Shown here in pieces: positions 1 through 10,126 of a DNA stretch of 64,000 nucleotides. The translations under genes were made by a program, and so were the position numbers. This DNA comes from Pedobacter frigiditerrae (GTDB taxonomy: Bacteria > Bacteroidota > Bacteroidia > Sphingobacteriales > Sphingobacteriaceae). The notes beneath the pieces were generated by a model. That model did no database searches, had not been told where the DNA came from, and worked only from the letters and a program-made list of their open reading frames with translations. Location: NCBI RefSeq assembly GCF_032678705.1, contig NZ_JAVTSS010000002.1, forward strand, positions 434,001 through 498,000. The letters are read 5' to 3'. Each line of letters starts with the position of its first letter. Within the stretch, counting starts at the first letter, position 1.

Positions 1-2462
1 TCAGCAAAATTCTTTATGTTGAGTTGATAAACGAGAAAGATTCTGTAAAAAAGCAACTTAAATTACCAATGGAAAGTGGCATTGCCGCTGGAGATTTTAA
101 ACTTACAGATTCATTAAGCGAAGGTAATTATAGAATTAGGGCTTACACACAATACATGCGTAATGCTGGCACTGAATTCTTTTATGATAAAACCATCAAA
201 ATTGGTAATTCTTGGGCAAACAAGGTATTCACAAAAACAAATAGTGTATTAAGTACTGAGGGAAATACTGAAAAAGTTGCCACAACAATATCTTTTACAA
301 GCAAGGATGGAGTGCCTTACATCAATTCTAATGTAGCTTATGAGGTTCAGTTAAGCAATAGAAGTGTATCAAAAGGTAAAGGAGTTACAAACTCTAAAGG
401 AGAGATTGTTGTAAACTACACCAACAATCAGCCAGAAGTTTATAAATCTGGAAAAATAATAGCCACAATAACTTTAGAGAACAACAAAAAGATTGTTAAA
501 ATAATCCCTATTAAAACTACATCTTCAACTGTTGATGTTCAGTTTTTTCCAGAAGGTGGAGGATTGGTTGAAGGTTTACCAACCAAAATTGCTGTCAAAG
601 CTATTAATGCAAATGGCTTAGGTCAAAACATAACAGGTAAAATAATTGATAATGAAGGAACCGAAATCTTAAGTTTCGAAACCACTTATTTAGGTATGGG
701 TTCTTTAATAATAAATCCATTAGCAGGAAAAACTTACAGTGCCAAAGTAAAATTTGATAATGGTAATGAGAAAACTTTTCCATTACCTAAACCAGCAACT
801 TCAGGATATGTGCTTTCGGTAAACAATACAGATACGGCAAAAATCGCTGTTAAGGTATACCTATCTCCAGATTTGATAAATAAAGGTGAACTAATTTTGG
901 TTGGCCAGCATAATGGAAATGTTTACTTTTCAACCAAAATCCCAACAGGAAAACAATTGGTTGCTGTTTCAATCCCAAAAAATGAATTCCCTTCTGGCAT
1001 TGTTCAAATTACCTTATTCTCACCAGAGAACTTACCAGTTTGTGAACGCTTGGCCTTCATTAACAGCGTTATTGACAAAATTGATGTTAATGTTCAGAAT
1101 TTGAATGCCAGTTATGATAAAAGAGGAAACGTTAGTGCTAATTTAACAGCTACTAATACAGGGAAACCTCTGCAAGGAAGCTTCTCCATTTCTGTTACCA
1201 ATACCGCAGCAGTAACCCCAGATTTAGAGAACGAAAGTAATATTTTAACAGGATTGTTATTAACATCAGACTTGGTTGGTTACGTAGAAAAACCTAACCA
1301 TTACTTTTTAACTAATGATTTAAAAACTAGGATAGAATTAGATAATCTTTTACTCACACAGGGTTGGAGAAAGATAAATTGGAAGAGCGTGGCAAACGGC
1401 CAATTTCCTGCTATCACTTATCAACCAGAAAAGGGCATGAACATTAGTGGTACAATTACAAAGGGCGGCAAACCAGTAGTTAATGGTAAAGTTGCTTTGT
1501 TTTCTAATTCAGGAGGTTTTTTTGCAACAGACACAGTTAGTGATGCAAATGGCCGTTTCAACTTTAAAGATATCATTTTTGGTGATAGCGTAAAGTTTAT
1601 CGTTCAGGCACGAACAAGCAAAGAGAACAAAAACGTAGAAATAAATCTTGATGTACAGCCTGCACAAATTGTAACCGTTAACAAAAACAGTGGAGACATT
1701 GAAGTTAATGTTAATGAATCGATGATGGAATACCTTAATCAGAGCGATAAATATTTTAACGAACAGGTAAAAAGAGGTTTATTAAACCGCACCATTTTAC
1801 TGGACGAAGTTAAGATTGTGGAGAAGAAAAATCCAGCACCAAACTCTTCAAATTTAAATGGTGCAGGACGAGCTGATTATGTAGTAACTGCCAAAGATTT
1901 GGAAACTGCTTTTTCTCTTTCGCAGTACATACAAGGTAGAATTGCGGGTGTAACGGTAACAAATGGCCAAGCGTTTTCGATGAGAGCTGGCGGTAGAAGC
2001 CCGATGGCTATTGTTTTAGATGGAATGAATATGGGTAGTGAATTTAGTATGGATGATATTCCAGTAACAGATATTGAATCGGTAGAGGTTTTAAAACCAG
2101 GTGCAAATACTGCTATTTATGGCTCAAGTGGTGGCAGTGGTGTATTAGTTATTACTACAAAAAGAGGTGCAGGAACAGAAAGTAACTACAGTAGATATTC
2201 TCCTGGAATTGTAACTTATTCACCAAAAGGTTACTATCCAATGAGAGAGTTTTATTCTCCAAAATATACTGCTACACCAGATCCTAAGCCAGATTTTAGG
2301 TCTACAGTTTATTGGAACCCACATTTGGTTACTGACCCAACCGGAAAAGCAAACCTAAATTATTTCAATACAGATCAGGCAGGTACATACAGAATTGTAA
2401 TTGAAGGGATAGATGCTGAAGGAAATTTAGCGAGAAAAGTAGTGACTTACAAAGTTAATTAA
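1..2462 (+). CDS. Macroglobulin-like protein with barrel-less TonB plug, paralog 1 (5' end outside window)
   Basis: The frame is already open at base 3 (S-K-I-L-Y-V-E-L) and aligns with residues about 80-90 of the next gene, so the true start and signal peptide lie left of the window. In order it shows the end of an MG2-like domain, a second Ig-like domain, a FFPEGG module, the conserved LDNLLLTQGWRKINW segment, a carboxypeptidase-regulatory-like Ig domain, a TonB plug-like segment (DIESVEVLKPGANTAIYG, then GVLVITTKRG) and a C-terminal segment with YWNPHLVTDPTGKA and TYRIVIEG. No beta-barrel follows the plug. Expected location is periplasm or outer-membrane surface. It abuts paralog 2 by one base, so the two are probably co-transcribed. 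Function is unknown; the domain reading is by eye. Confidence 0.85.
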   Translation, partial: SKILYVELINEKDSVKKQLKLPMESGIAAGDFKLTDSLSEGNYRIRAYTQYMRNAGTEFFYDKTIKIGNSWANKVFTKTNSVLSTEGNTEKVATTISFTSKDGVPYINSNVAYEVQLSNRSVSKGKGVTNSKGEIVVNYTNNQPEVYKSGKIIATITLENNKKIVKIIPIKTTSSTVDVQFFPEGGGLVEGLPTKIAVKAINANGLGQNITGKIIDNEGTEILSFETTYLGMGSLIINPLAGKTYSAKVKFDNGNEKTFPLPKPATSGYVLSVNNTDTAKIAVKVYLSPDLINKGELILVGQHNGNVYFSTKIPTGKQLVAVSIPKNEFPSGIVQITLFSPENLPVCERLAFINSVIDKIDVNVQNLNASYDKRGNVSANLTATNTGKPLQGSFSISVTNTAAVTPDLENESNILTGLLLTSDLVGYVEKPNHYFLTNDLKTRIELDNLLLTQGWRKINWKSVANGQFPAITYQPEKGMNISGTITKGGKPVVNGKVALFSNSGGFFATDTVSDANGRFNFKDIIFGDSVKFIVQARTSKENKNVEINLDVQPAQIVTVNKNSGDIEVNVNESMMEYLNQSDKYFNEQVKRGLLNRTILLDEVKIVEKKNPAPNSSNLNGAGRADYVVTAKDLETAFSLSQYIQGRIAGVTVTNGQAFSMRAGGRSPMAIVLDGMNMGSEFSMDDIPVTDIESVEVLKPGANTAIYGSSGGSGVLVITTKRGAGTESNYSRYSPGIVTYSPKGYYPMREFYSPKYTATPDPKPDFRSTVYWNPHLVTDPTGKANLNYFNTDQAGTYRIVIEGIDAEGNLARKVVTYKVN

Positions 2463-2463
2463 C

Positions 2464-5223
2464 ATGAAAAAAAGGATCGTCATTTGCTTTATATGCGTGT
2501 TAAGTTTATTTAGTTTTTCAGCATTTATGGCTGATGATGATCCAATAACCATCCTTCTTAAAAAGCTAGAAGAGTTTACAAAGAAATTCCCGCAAGAAAA
2601 AGTCTATTTGCATTTAGATAAACCTTATTATGCCATAGGCGATGATATTTGGTTTAAGGCTTATGTGGTTGACAGCAAAACAGCTGCACCAACCTCAATT
2701 AGCAATATCTTATACATTGAGTTGATTAATGAAAAAGATTCCCTAACCAAGCAACTTAAGCTACAAATGGTTTCCGGAATTGCTTGGGGTGATTTTAAAC
2801 TTTCAGATTCGTTAGCCGAAGGTAATTATAGAATAAGAGCCTATACACAGTGGATGCGAAATGCTGGTGCAGAGTTCTTTTTTGATAAATCCATAAAAAT
2901 TGGAAATGGTTGGGCAAATAAGGTTTTCACTAAAACCAATAATGTATACAGTTTAGTTAATAATATTGAGCAGCTAAAAAGTACGATTCAATTTACAGAC
3001 AAAACTGGAAAACCTTATAACAATGCTAATGTTGCATTTGAAACACGGTTAAATAATGTAGTTGGAAGTAAGGGTAATGCGATGACCAATGCAAATGGAG
3101 AGATTACCATCGAAACCTTAAACAAGGATCCCAACACTAAAAAGACAGGACTAATAAAAACCACCATTTCTATGGCTGATGGGTCTAAAGTTGTAAAGGC
3201 AATTCCTATTAAATCTTTTTCAACTGATGTTGATGTGCAGTTTTTTCCTGAGGGAGGAAGATTGATTGAAGGTCTACCTTGCAAAGTGGCATTTAAAGCT
3301 GTTAATAGCAATGGTATTGGAGAAAATGTAAGTGGAGTAATTACAGATAACGATGGAGCTGAAGTGTTAACTTTTGAGTCTACCTATTTGGGAATGGGTT
3401 CTTTTTCTCTTAACCCATCAGCAGGAAAAATCTACACTGCTAAAATAAAGCTCTCAAATGGCAATGAAAAAATAATTAAGCTTCCTGTAGCAGAAAGTAG
3501 TGGTTACACTTTCTTAGTAAACAACATTGATACTGCAAAAACGACCGTAAGGATTATGCTCACCGAAAACCTACTAAATAAGGGCGAATTGAGTTTAATC
3601 GCTCAACATAATGGAGAAGTGCTAGCGACAACCAAAATTTCGACAACAAAACAGATATCAACAGTTGTTTTACCGAAAGCCAAATTTCCCTCAGGGATAA
3701 TCCAACTTACGCTGTTCTCCCCAGAAAATTTACCTGTAAGCGAAAGGATAATTTTTGTAAATAACTCAAGTGATAAGATCGACGTGAGTCTTAATAATTT
3801 AAAGCAAACGTATGCCAAAAAAGGAAATGTAAATTTTGAAATAGTTGGCGCAAACAATAACCAGCCAGCTCAAGGAAGTTTTTCTATTGCCGTTACAAAT
3901 TCAGATATTATAGCTGCAGACCCAAACAATGAATCAAATATTTTAACCAGCCTATTACTTACTTCAGACCTTAAAGGATTTGTTGAAAAGCCGAATTACT
4001 ATTTTTTAACTAACGATTCAAAAACCGCAATAGAACTTGACAACTTATTGCTTACCCAAGGATGGAGAAAGATAGATTGGAAGGAAGTAAATAACTTATC
4101 GCTACCTAAAACTGCTTTTCCGGCAGAAAAACACATGAGCATTAGTGGTTTAGTTACAACTAATGGCAATAAACCGATAGCTAATGGAAAAATCACCTTA
4201 CTATCTACCTCAAAGGGCATGGTAATGGCTAACACGGTGACAAATGAATTGGGCCGTTTCAGTTTTGATGAGGTAAGTTTCGGTGACAGTATCAAATTTG
4301 TATTGCAAGGCAGTAATAAGGAAGGAAAAAAAGATGTGAAAATTATCCTAGACAAGTTTCCTGTACAGACCATAAATAGAAATGTAAACACAGGAGACAT
4401 TGAGGTTAATGTAAATACATCAATGATGAAATACTTAACTGAGAGCAGCGAATATTTTGATGAGCAATATAAAAAGGGCTTTTTGAATAGAACAAATCAA
4501 CTCAAAACCGTAAACATCGTACAAAAAGTTACCAAAGAGGAAAGAGCTGCGCCAAACTCCTCAAACTTGAATGGTCGAGGTAGGGCAAATCACATTATAA
4601 CTGCAGAAGATTTAAAAAACACTTTTGATTTAGCCCAATATTTAAGATCTGGAAGGGTACCAGGTGTAACTGTAAGAACTAATCCAGAATTTAATAACAT
4701 ACCGATGCTTACTAGACCGAGGACACCTCCAAAAAACCCTGATGATCCTGAAGATCCAGAGCAACCTTACATGGCCATATCAATGGATGGTTTAGTTATA
4801 CAAAAACTCTCGGCAGATTTAATTAATACCGATGACATTGAAAGTATTGAAGTTATAACGGATATCTCATTATCTACAATTTATGGTACAGATGCCTATT
4901 ACGGAATATTAATCATTACAACAAAACAAGGAAAGGGAAGAAAAATGTCTGAAATTAATGCCCCAGGCATTACCATTTTTACACCAAAAGGTTTCGACAG
5001 TGTTAGACAATTCTATTCTCCAAAGTATGATACAAGCACTGATAAAAATCCTGATCTGCGCACCACTATTTATTGGAATCCAAATGTTGTAACAGATGCT
5101 AATGGAAAGGCAAATATTAATTACTATAACACAGACAGAGCAGGAAATTATAGAATTGTAATAGAAGGAATAGATGTTGAAGGAAATTTGGCTAGAAAAG
5201 TTATCACTTATCAAGTAAATTAA
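2464..5223 (+). CDS. Macroglobulin-like protein with barrel-less TonB plug, paralog 2
   Basis: This 919-residue protein is the most complete array member at its N-terminus. It has a Sec-type signal peptide (about 1-23, no lipobox), an MG2-like domain with the family hallmark FPQEKVYLHLDKPYY (about 42-56) and DDIWFKAYVV, an Ig-like domain (about 152-250), the FFPEGG module (about 260-345), LDNLLLTQGWRKIDW (about 525-539), a carboxypeptidase-regulatory-like domain (about 557-630), a plug-like segment (about 689-822, ending IYGTDAYYGILIITTKQG) and a terminal A2M-like segment (about 848-919). An extra Pro/Asp-rich stretch (about 752-768) interrupts the plug. It starts one base after paralog 1 and ends one base before paralog 3. 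There is no thioester CxEQ motif and no barrel, so it is neither a classic A2M inhibitor nor a transporter by itself. Confidence 0.88.
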   Translation: MKKRIVICFICVLSLFSFSAFMADDDPITILLKKLEEFTKKFPQEKVYLHLDKPYYAIGDDIWFKAYVVDSKTAAPTSISNILYIELINEKDSLTKQLKLQMVSGIAWGDFKLSDSLAEGNYRIRAYTQWMRNAGAEFFFDKSIKIGNGWANKVFTKTNNVYSLVNNIEQLKSTIQFTDKTGKPYNNANVAFETRLNNVVGSKGNAMTNANGEITIETLNKDPNTKKTGLIKTTISMADGSKVVKAIPIKSFSTDVDVQFFPEGGRLIEGLPCKVAFKAVNSNGIGENVSGVITDNDGAEVLTFESTYLGMGSFSLNPSAGKIYTAKIKLSNGNEKIIKLPVAESSGYTFLVNNIDTAKTTVRIMLTENLLNKGELSLIAQHNGEVLATTKISTTKQISTVVLPKAKFPSGIIQLTLFSPENLPVSERIIFVNNSSDKIDVSLNNLKQTYAKKGNVNFEIVGANNNQPAQGSFSIAVTNSDIIAADPNNESNILTSLLLTSDLKGFVEKPNYYFLTNDSKTAIELDNLLLTQGWRKIDWKEVNNLSLPKTAFPAEKHMSISGLVTTNGNKPIANGKITLLSTSKGMVMANTVTNELGRFSFDEVSFGDSIKFVLQGSNKEGKKDVKIILDKFPVQTINRNVNTGDIEVNVNTSMMKYLTESSEYFDEQYKKGFLNRTNQLKTVNIVQKVTKEERAAPNSSNLNGRGRANHIITAEDLKNTFDLAQYLRSGRVPGVTVRTNPEFNNIPMLTRPRTPPKNPDDPEDPEQPYMAISMDGLVIQKLSADLINTDDIESIEVITDISLSTIYGTDAYYGILIITTKQGKGRKMSEINAPGITIFTPKGFDSVRQFYSPKYDTSTDKNPDLRTTIYWNPNVVTDANGKANINYYNTDRAGNYRIVIEGIDVEGNLARKVITYQVN

Positions 5224-5224
5224 T

Positions 5225-7684
5225 ATGAAAAAAAGGATTCTCATTTGCTTCTTAAGCGCATTAAGTTTAATGAGTTTTTCAGCATTTATGTCTGATGATG
5301 ATCCAATAACCCTGCTTCTTAAAAAGCTAGAAGAGTTTACAAAGAAATTTCCCCAAGAAAAAGTTCATCTACATTTAGACAAACCTTATTATGTAATGGG
5401 TGAAGATATTTGGCTAAAAGCGTATGTTGTAACCGCAGAAAAGAATGAACCTTCTAACCTTAGCAAGATACTGCATATTGACTTATTAGATTTTGATAAT
5501 AAAGTTGCTAAAAAACTTATTTTAAATATTGATAGTGGGAAGGCCTCTGGATATTTAACCATTCCTGATTCCTTGGCTTCTGGTAGTTATCGTATTAGGG
5601 CATACACTAAGTATATGCGCAATTTTGACAATGATTTTTTCTTTGAAAGAAAAATTAACTTGCAAAACCTAACAGAAACTATTAAACCAAAAACCACTAA
5701 AAACAATGAAAGCATTATAGATCTTCAGTTTTTTCCAGAAGGTGGAAATATGATTTATGGTATAAGAAGTAAAATTGGAGTAAAAGCAGTTGACGAAACA
5801 GGTTTTGGAAAAAATGTTACTGGATATATTATTGATGAGACAAAACAAAAAGTCGCAGTCTTCGAAACAGAACATGCTGGTATGGGCGTATTTGCATTAA
5901 GCCCTGTTAAAGGAAAAAACTACAAAGCTGTTTTGGTTAATGTCGATGGCACTACATCTTCTTTTAATTTTCCAAAAATTGAGGAACAGGGCTATAATCT
6001 GTCCATAAATACTTCTTCAGAGAATCTAACAATAAAAATTGCTTCTAATTCAGACTTAGTTAAAGGTCAAAAATTAAATCTGACAGCACAATGCAATGGA
6101 ATAACATATTTTACCTCTACAACAAATTTTGATAGTCCAATTTTTACCGCTGCTATAGCAAAATCAAGGTTTCCTACTGGGATTATTCAGTTTACCTTAT
6201 TTGAGAATTTAAAACCTGTTGCAGAGCGTGTGGTTTTCATAAATCATAAAGATCAAATAAAGATTAACCTTACTGAAATAAAAACTAAGATCCAAAATAA
6301 TCACAGCATTTTAAACTTAACCTCAACTGATATTAACAACAACCCAATAGATGGAAATTTTTCAGTTTCTGTTGTTGATGAAAGCAAAGTTTCATTTAAT
6401 GAAGATGATGAAAACACAATACTTTCTAACCTGTTACTTAGTTCAGACTTAAAAGGATTTATTGAGCAACCAAATTACTATTTTAACAATATAAATGACG
6501 ATAAAGAGCGTCAATTAGACAATCTTTTGCTTACTCAAGGTTGGAGAAGATTTAATTGGGGAGATCTTATTAATAATAAAGATCGAAGTATAACTTATAA
6601 TGTGGAAAGAAGTCTAGAGATTTCTGGTTTGATTACAGATTTGAGAAATAATCCTATTGCCAATGCCAAAGTAGTATTAATGTCTACTACAAATGGCTTC
6701 GATTTGATTTTAGACACTGTCTCGAACAGTATGGGTAGATTTTCATTTGATAGGTTAGATATACCAGACAGTATTAACTTTATTGTACAAGCTAAATCGG
6801 GAAAAGGAGATAAAAATGTGAAGCTTATTTTAGATGAAGAGCCGACGATTAGTGTGAAAAAACATTTTGATCGTCAGCTCGCTTTTCAAAGTTACATTGA
6901 TAATGCAAAAGAACAATATAATGGATTATCCCAATTTAGTCCTGAAGGTATTAAGCTTAAAACTGTCAATATCAATAAAAAAAAGGAGTTAAAACCTATC
7001 ATAAATATTCCCAATTCAAAGAGTAGAAATGGAAGTGCCGATTATGTAGTTCCAAAAGAACGCTTCAAAGATAAAAGCGGTACGATGTTCGAACTATTCT
7101 TTGGTGTTCCTGGGGTAAAAATAGAAGAAGGTAAAATTATAAGAACAATAAAAAATACTACCTCCATAGCACCAAACTTTAAAGGTAAACAGCAACCAAT
7201 GTTGGTTATTCTAGATGGTTCGCCACTTGCATCCCAGGAATCACTAGGTTGGATGCCCGCTTCAACGGTAGAAGGGATAGAAATTTTAATCTCAAATTAT
7301 AATACGGCAATTTATGATGATGGTTATTGGGGGGTAATTCTCATCACAACTAAATCTGGTGCCGTAGAACCAATCATTAATGATCCTTCCTTTAAAACTT
7401 ATAATATAGCAGAGATTTCTAATTATGGGTTCTCTGCTTCAAAACAATTTTACATTCCAAAATTTGATCCTAAAAACAAGGATAATAAAGAACCAAATGC
7501 ATATACATTAAGAAGTACAATCTATTGGAATCCAAACGTTAACACGGATGTTAATGGAAAAGCGACCATCAACTTCCCTAGTTCTAACGCAAAAAGTTAT
7601 AAAGTAACAATAGAAGGGATGGACAGCTTTGGCAACTTAGGAAGAAAAACATATACCTATCCAAACAATAATAAATCACTATGA
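5225..7684 (+). CDS. Macroglobulin-like protein with barrel-less TonB plug, paralog 3 (mosaic)
   Basis: This 819-residue protein has the same architecture as its neighbours, but the Ig-like domain between the MG2-like domain and the FFPEGG module (about 92 residues in paralog 2) is missing; FFPEGG comes at about residue 169. The first 55 residues, including the signal peptide and FPQEKVHLHLDKPYY, are nearly identical to paralog 2. From VVTAEKNEPSNLSK on the protein follows paralogs 4 and 5. The plug-like segment ends AIYDDGYWGVILITTKSG, with Asp instead of Gly after Tyr. The terminal segment has YWNPNVNTDVNGKA and YKVTIEGMDSFG. The stop overlaps the next start by four bases (ATGA), which suggests translational coupling. 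Function is unknown. Confidence 0.88.
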   Translation: MKKRILICFLSALSLMSFSAFMSDDDPITLLLKKLEEFTKKFPQEKVHLHLDKPYYVMGEDIWLKAYVVTAEKNEPSNLSKILHIDLLDFDNKVAKKLILNIDSGKASGYLTIPDSLASGSYRIRAYTKYMRNFDNDFFFERKINLQNLTETIKPKTTKNNESIIDLQFFPEGGNMIYGIRSKIGVKAVDETGFGKNVTGYIIDETKQKVAVFETEHAGMGVFALSPVKGKNYKAVLVNVDGTTSSFNFPKIEEQGYNLSINTSSENLTIKIASNSDLVKGQKLNLTAQCNGITYFTSTTNFDSPIFTAAIAKSRFPTGIIQFTLFENLKPVAERVVFINHKDQIKINLTEIKTKIQNNHSILNLTSTDINNNPIDGNFSVSVVDESKVSFNEDDENTILSNLLLSSDLKGFIEQPNYYFNNINDDKERQLDNLLLTQGWRRFNWGDLINNKDRSITYNVERSLEISGLITDLRNNPIANAKVVLMSTTNGFDLILDTVSNSMGRFSFDRLDIPDSINFIVQAKSGKGDKNVKLILDEEPTISVKKHFDRQLAFQSYIDNAKEQYNGLSQFSPEGIKLKTVNINKKKELKPIINIPNSKSRNGSADYVVPKERFKDKSGTMFELFFGVPGVKIEEGKIIRTIKNTTSIAPNFKGKQQPMLVILDGSPLASQESLGWMPASTVEGIEILISNYNTAIYDDGYWGVILITTKSGAVEPIINDPSFKTYNIAEISNYGFSASKQFYIPKFDPKNKDNKEPNAYTLRSTIYWNPNVNTDVNGKATINFPSSNAKSYKVTIEGMDSFGNLGRKTYTYPNNNKSL

Positions 7685-10119
7685 AAACAAAATTTAATCT
7701 AATTGCACTCTCCCTCCTAACAATAATCATATTCGGCTTTAAAATTGACGAAACGCCACTCGAAAAATTGTTAAAACAACTAGCGAAAATAACTTCTACT
7801 TATCCTCAAGAAAAAGTCCACTTACATTTCGACAAACCTTATTATGTTATTGGTGAAGACATTTGGTTTAAAGCTTATGTTGTAACTGCAGAAAAAAACG
7901 AACCATCATTGCTCAGCAAAGTTCTTTATCTCGATCTAATAAATAACAAAAATCAAATTCTAAAAAAAGCTACCATTTCAATTGATAAAGGTTTCGGTTC
8001 AGGAAATTTTAGCCTTATAGACTCACTTGGTGCTGGCACATACAGGGTACGGGCATATACCAATTATATGCGCAATTATGATGATCAATTCTTCTTTGAA
8101 AAATTTATTACAATTGGAAATATCTTAGACCCTATTATTACTAATAAAACAAAAGAAAAAAAGTTAGATTTTGATCTTCAATTCTTTCCAGAGGGAGGAA
8201 ATTTAATTAAAGGCATCAGAAGCAAAATTGGAGTAAAAGCTGTTACTTCTGATGGATTAGGCGCTAATCTTTCTGGATATATTATCAATAGAAATAAGGA
8301 GAAGGTTGCAGAATTTACGACTGCCCACGCTGGTATGGGCATATTTGCATTAATTCCACAAGCTTTAGAAAAATATTCAGCGATTATAACATTAGCCGAT
8401 GGGACAAGTAAATCGTTCGATCTGCCTGCAGTTATGGAAACTGGGTATGCTTTAGCTGTTAATACAACGAATGAAAACATTAACATTCGGATATCTAGCA
8501 CTGTTGACTTAGTAGATTCGAAAGATGTTTATGTTGTAGCACAAGCAAATGGAATAACTTATGCTTCATTTACAAGCAAGGTAGATAAGCCCTCTTTATC
8601 TGCAAGCATTCCGAAAAAGAATTTCCCAACAGGTATGGTTCATGTTACGCTTTTTAATTCCAATAGCAAACCTGTTGCAGAAAGATTAATTTTTGTAAAC
8701 CACAACGATGAACTTCGCATTGAAATCAAGAATACTGAGAATGCAATTGTTAAAAAAAAATCTGCCATAGATATTTTAGCTACTGATATCTCAGGAAATC
8801 CTGTTGATGGAAGCTTTTCAGTAGCTGTAACTGATGTATCAAAGGTTGTGATAAATGAGGATGAAGAAAAGACAATTCTATCAAATCTTTTATTAACATC
8901 AGATTTAAAAGGTTTTATAGAGGCGCCTAATTATTATTTTAATGTTGCCAACCCAGATAGAGAAAGTCATTTAGACAATTTGCTGTTAACACAAGGTTGG
9001 AGGCGTTTTGTTTGGCAAGAGGTAATTAATGAAAAAGATCCAGAAATCACTTTTAGACCCGAGCAAAGTTTGGAAATAGCAGGCAAGGTAACCTCAATTG
9101 GCAACAAACCAATGCCAAATGCAAAAGTAATCATGTTCTCTAAAACTAAGGGTTATACTTTTTTACTAGATACGATTTCTGACATTAAAGGAAATTTTGT
9201 CTTTGATATGTTAGATATTCCTGATAGCGCTGCATTCATTCTACAAGCAAAACAAGGGAAAGATAACAAAAACATCAACCTAAAAGTTAATCCTTACCCT
9301 GTTGTAAACAACAATAAATACATAGGCAATGCAATAGACATTTCAACATACGTAGAAAATACAAAAGCAATGTTTTATGAACTCAATAAGTTCAATTTAC
9401 TTGATAAGGGAATTTTGCTTAGCACCGTAAATATTGTTGGCAAGAGAGCGCTGAAGCCATTAATTAACATTCCAAACTCTGCTAATGCTAGTGGAGCCGC
9501 TGATAAGGTAGTAAAAAGCGATCAGTTAAACTATGAAACTAACATCTTAAATGCTTTTAGTAAAATTGGCGGGGTTTTGGTGAAAAATGGGATGATTTAT
9601 AGAGCATCAGGCAGAACAGTTTCTATGACACTACCTCCTCAACCTATGCTTGTTATATTAGATGGAGTATATGTTAAACAGGCAGAACAGCCAGGGTTTA
9701 TTTCTTCAATTAATCCTCTTGACATTGAAGGGATTGAAGTTTTAACAAGTAATTATAATACATCTGTATATGGAGAGGATGGCTATTGGGGCATTGTTTT
9801 TATTACCACAAAAAATGGAAGTACTGGTGTAAATCCGCCATCAACCAATACAACAAGCGTTAGAAACCGTGGCTTTACAATTAAGAAAGAATTCTATTCG
9901 CCTAACTATGATGATCCAAAAATCAATCAGCAAATGCTAGATTTAAGAAGTACAATATATTGGAACCCAAATATAAATACTGATGCCAAAGGGATTGCAA
10001 ACTTTAGTTATTTTAATGCAAGCAGCCCCACAACTTATAGAGTTACCATAGAAGGGATGGATGCATTTGGGAATATTGGCAGAAAAGTACTTACTTATAA
10101 AGTTGGTCAACCTAATTAA
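7681..10119 (+). CDS. Macroglobulin-like protein with barrel-less TonB plug, paralog 4
   Basis: This 812-residue protein starts inside the stop of paralog 3 (ATGA overlap). It has a hydrophobic signal segment (about 1-20), then the MG2-like domain with YPQEKVHLHFDKPYY and EDIWFKAYVV. Like paralog 3 it lacks the second Ig-like domain and passes directly to DLQFFPEGGNLIKGIRSK. Further on come LDNLLLTQGWRRFVW, a regulatory Ig domain, IPNSANASGAADKVV at the plug entrance, the plug core SVYGEDGYWGIVFITTKNG and the terminal YWNPNINTDAKGIA and TYRVTIEGMDAFG. It is closest to paralog 5 by eye. The signal peptide has no lipobox cysteine, so export to the periplasm or outer membrane is expected. Function is unknown. 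Confidence 0.88.
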   Translation: MKTKFNLIALSLLTIIIFGFKIDETPLEKLLKQLAKITSTYPQEKVHLHFDKPYYVIGEDIWFKAYVVTAEKNEPSLLSKVLYLDLINNKNQILKKATISIDKGFGSGNFSLIDSLGAGTYRVRAYTNYMRNYDDQFFFEKFITIGNILDPIITNKTKEKKLDFDLQFFPEGGNLIKGIRSKIGVKAVTSDGLGANLSGYIINRNKEKVAEFTTAHAGMGIFALIPQALEKYSAIITLADGTSKSFDLPAVMETGYALAVNTTNENINIRISSTVDLVDSKDVYVVAQANGITYASFTSKVDKPSLSASIPKKNFPTGMVHVTLFNSNSKPVAERLIFVNHNDELRIEIKNTENAIVKKKSAIDILATDISGNPVDGSFSVAVTDVSKVVINEDEEKTILSNLLLTSDLKGFIEAPNYYFNVANPDRESHLDNLLLTQGWRRFVWQEVINEKDPEITFRPEQSLEIAGKVTSIGNKPMPNAKVIMFSKTKGYTFLLDTISDIKGNFVFDMLDIPDSAAFILQAKQGKDNKNINLKVNPYPVVNNNKYIGNAIDISTYVENTKAMFYELNKFNLLDKGILLSTVNIVGKRALKPLINIPNSANASGAADKVVKSDQLNYETNILNAFSKIGGVLVKNGMIYRASGRTVSMTLPPQPMLVILDGVYVKQAEQPGFISSINPLDIEGIEVLTSNYNTSVYGEDGYWGIVFITTKNGSTGVNPPSTNTTSVRNRGFTIKKEFYSPNYDDPKINQQMLDLRSTIYWNPNINTDAKGIANFSYFNASSPTTYRVTIEGMDAFGNIGRKVLTYKVGQPN

Positions 10120-10126
10120 ATAGCTT

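Noticed and set aside
24..26. TTG at 24 as the start of the first gene
   Set aside because: The frame is open to the left edge and codons before it match paralog 2, so the true start lies outside the window.
3999..4400. Open frames on the minus strand inside the macroglobulin genes
   Set aside because: They lie wholly inside conserved coding regions, are low-complexity and hydrophobic, and are shadows of AT-rich coding DNA.
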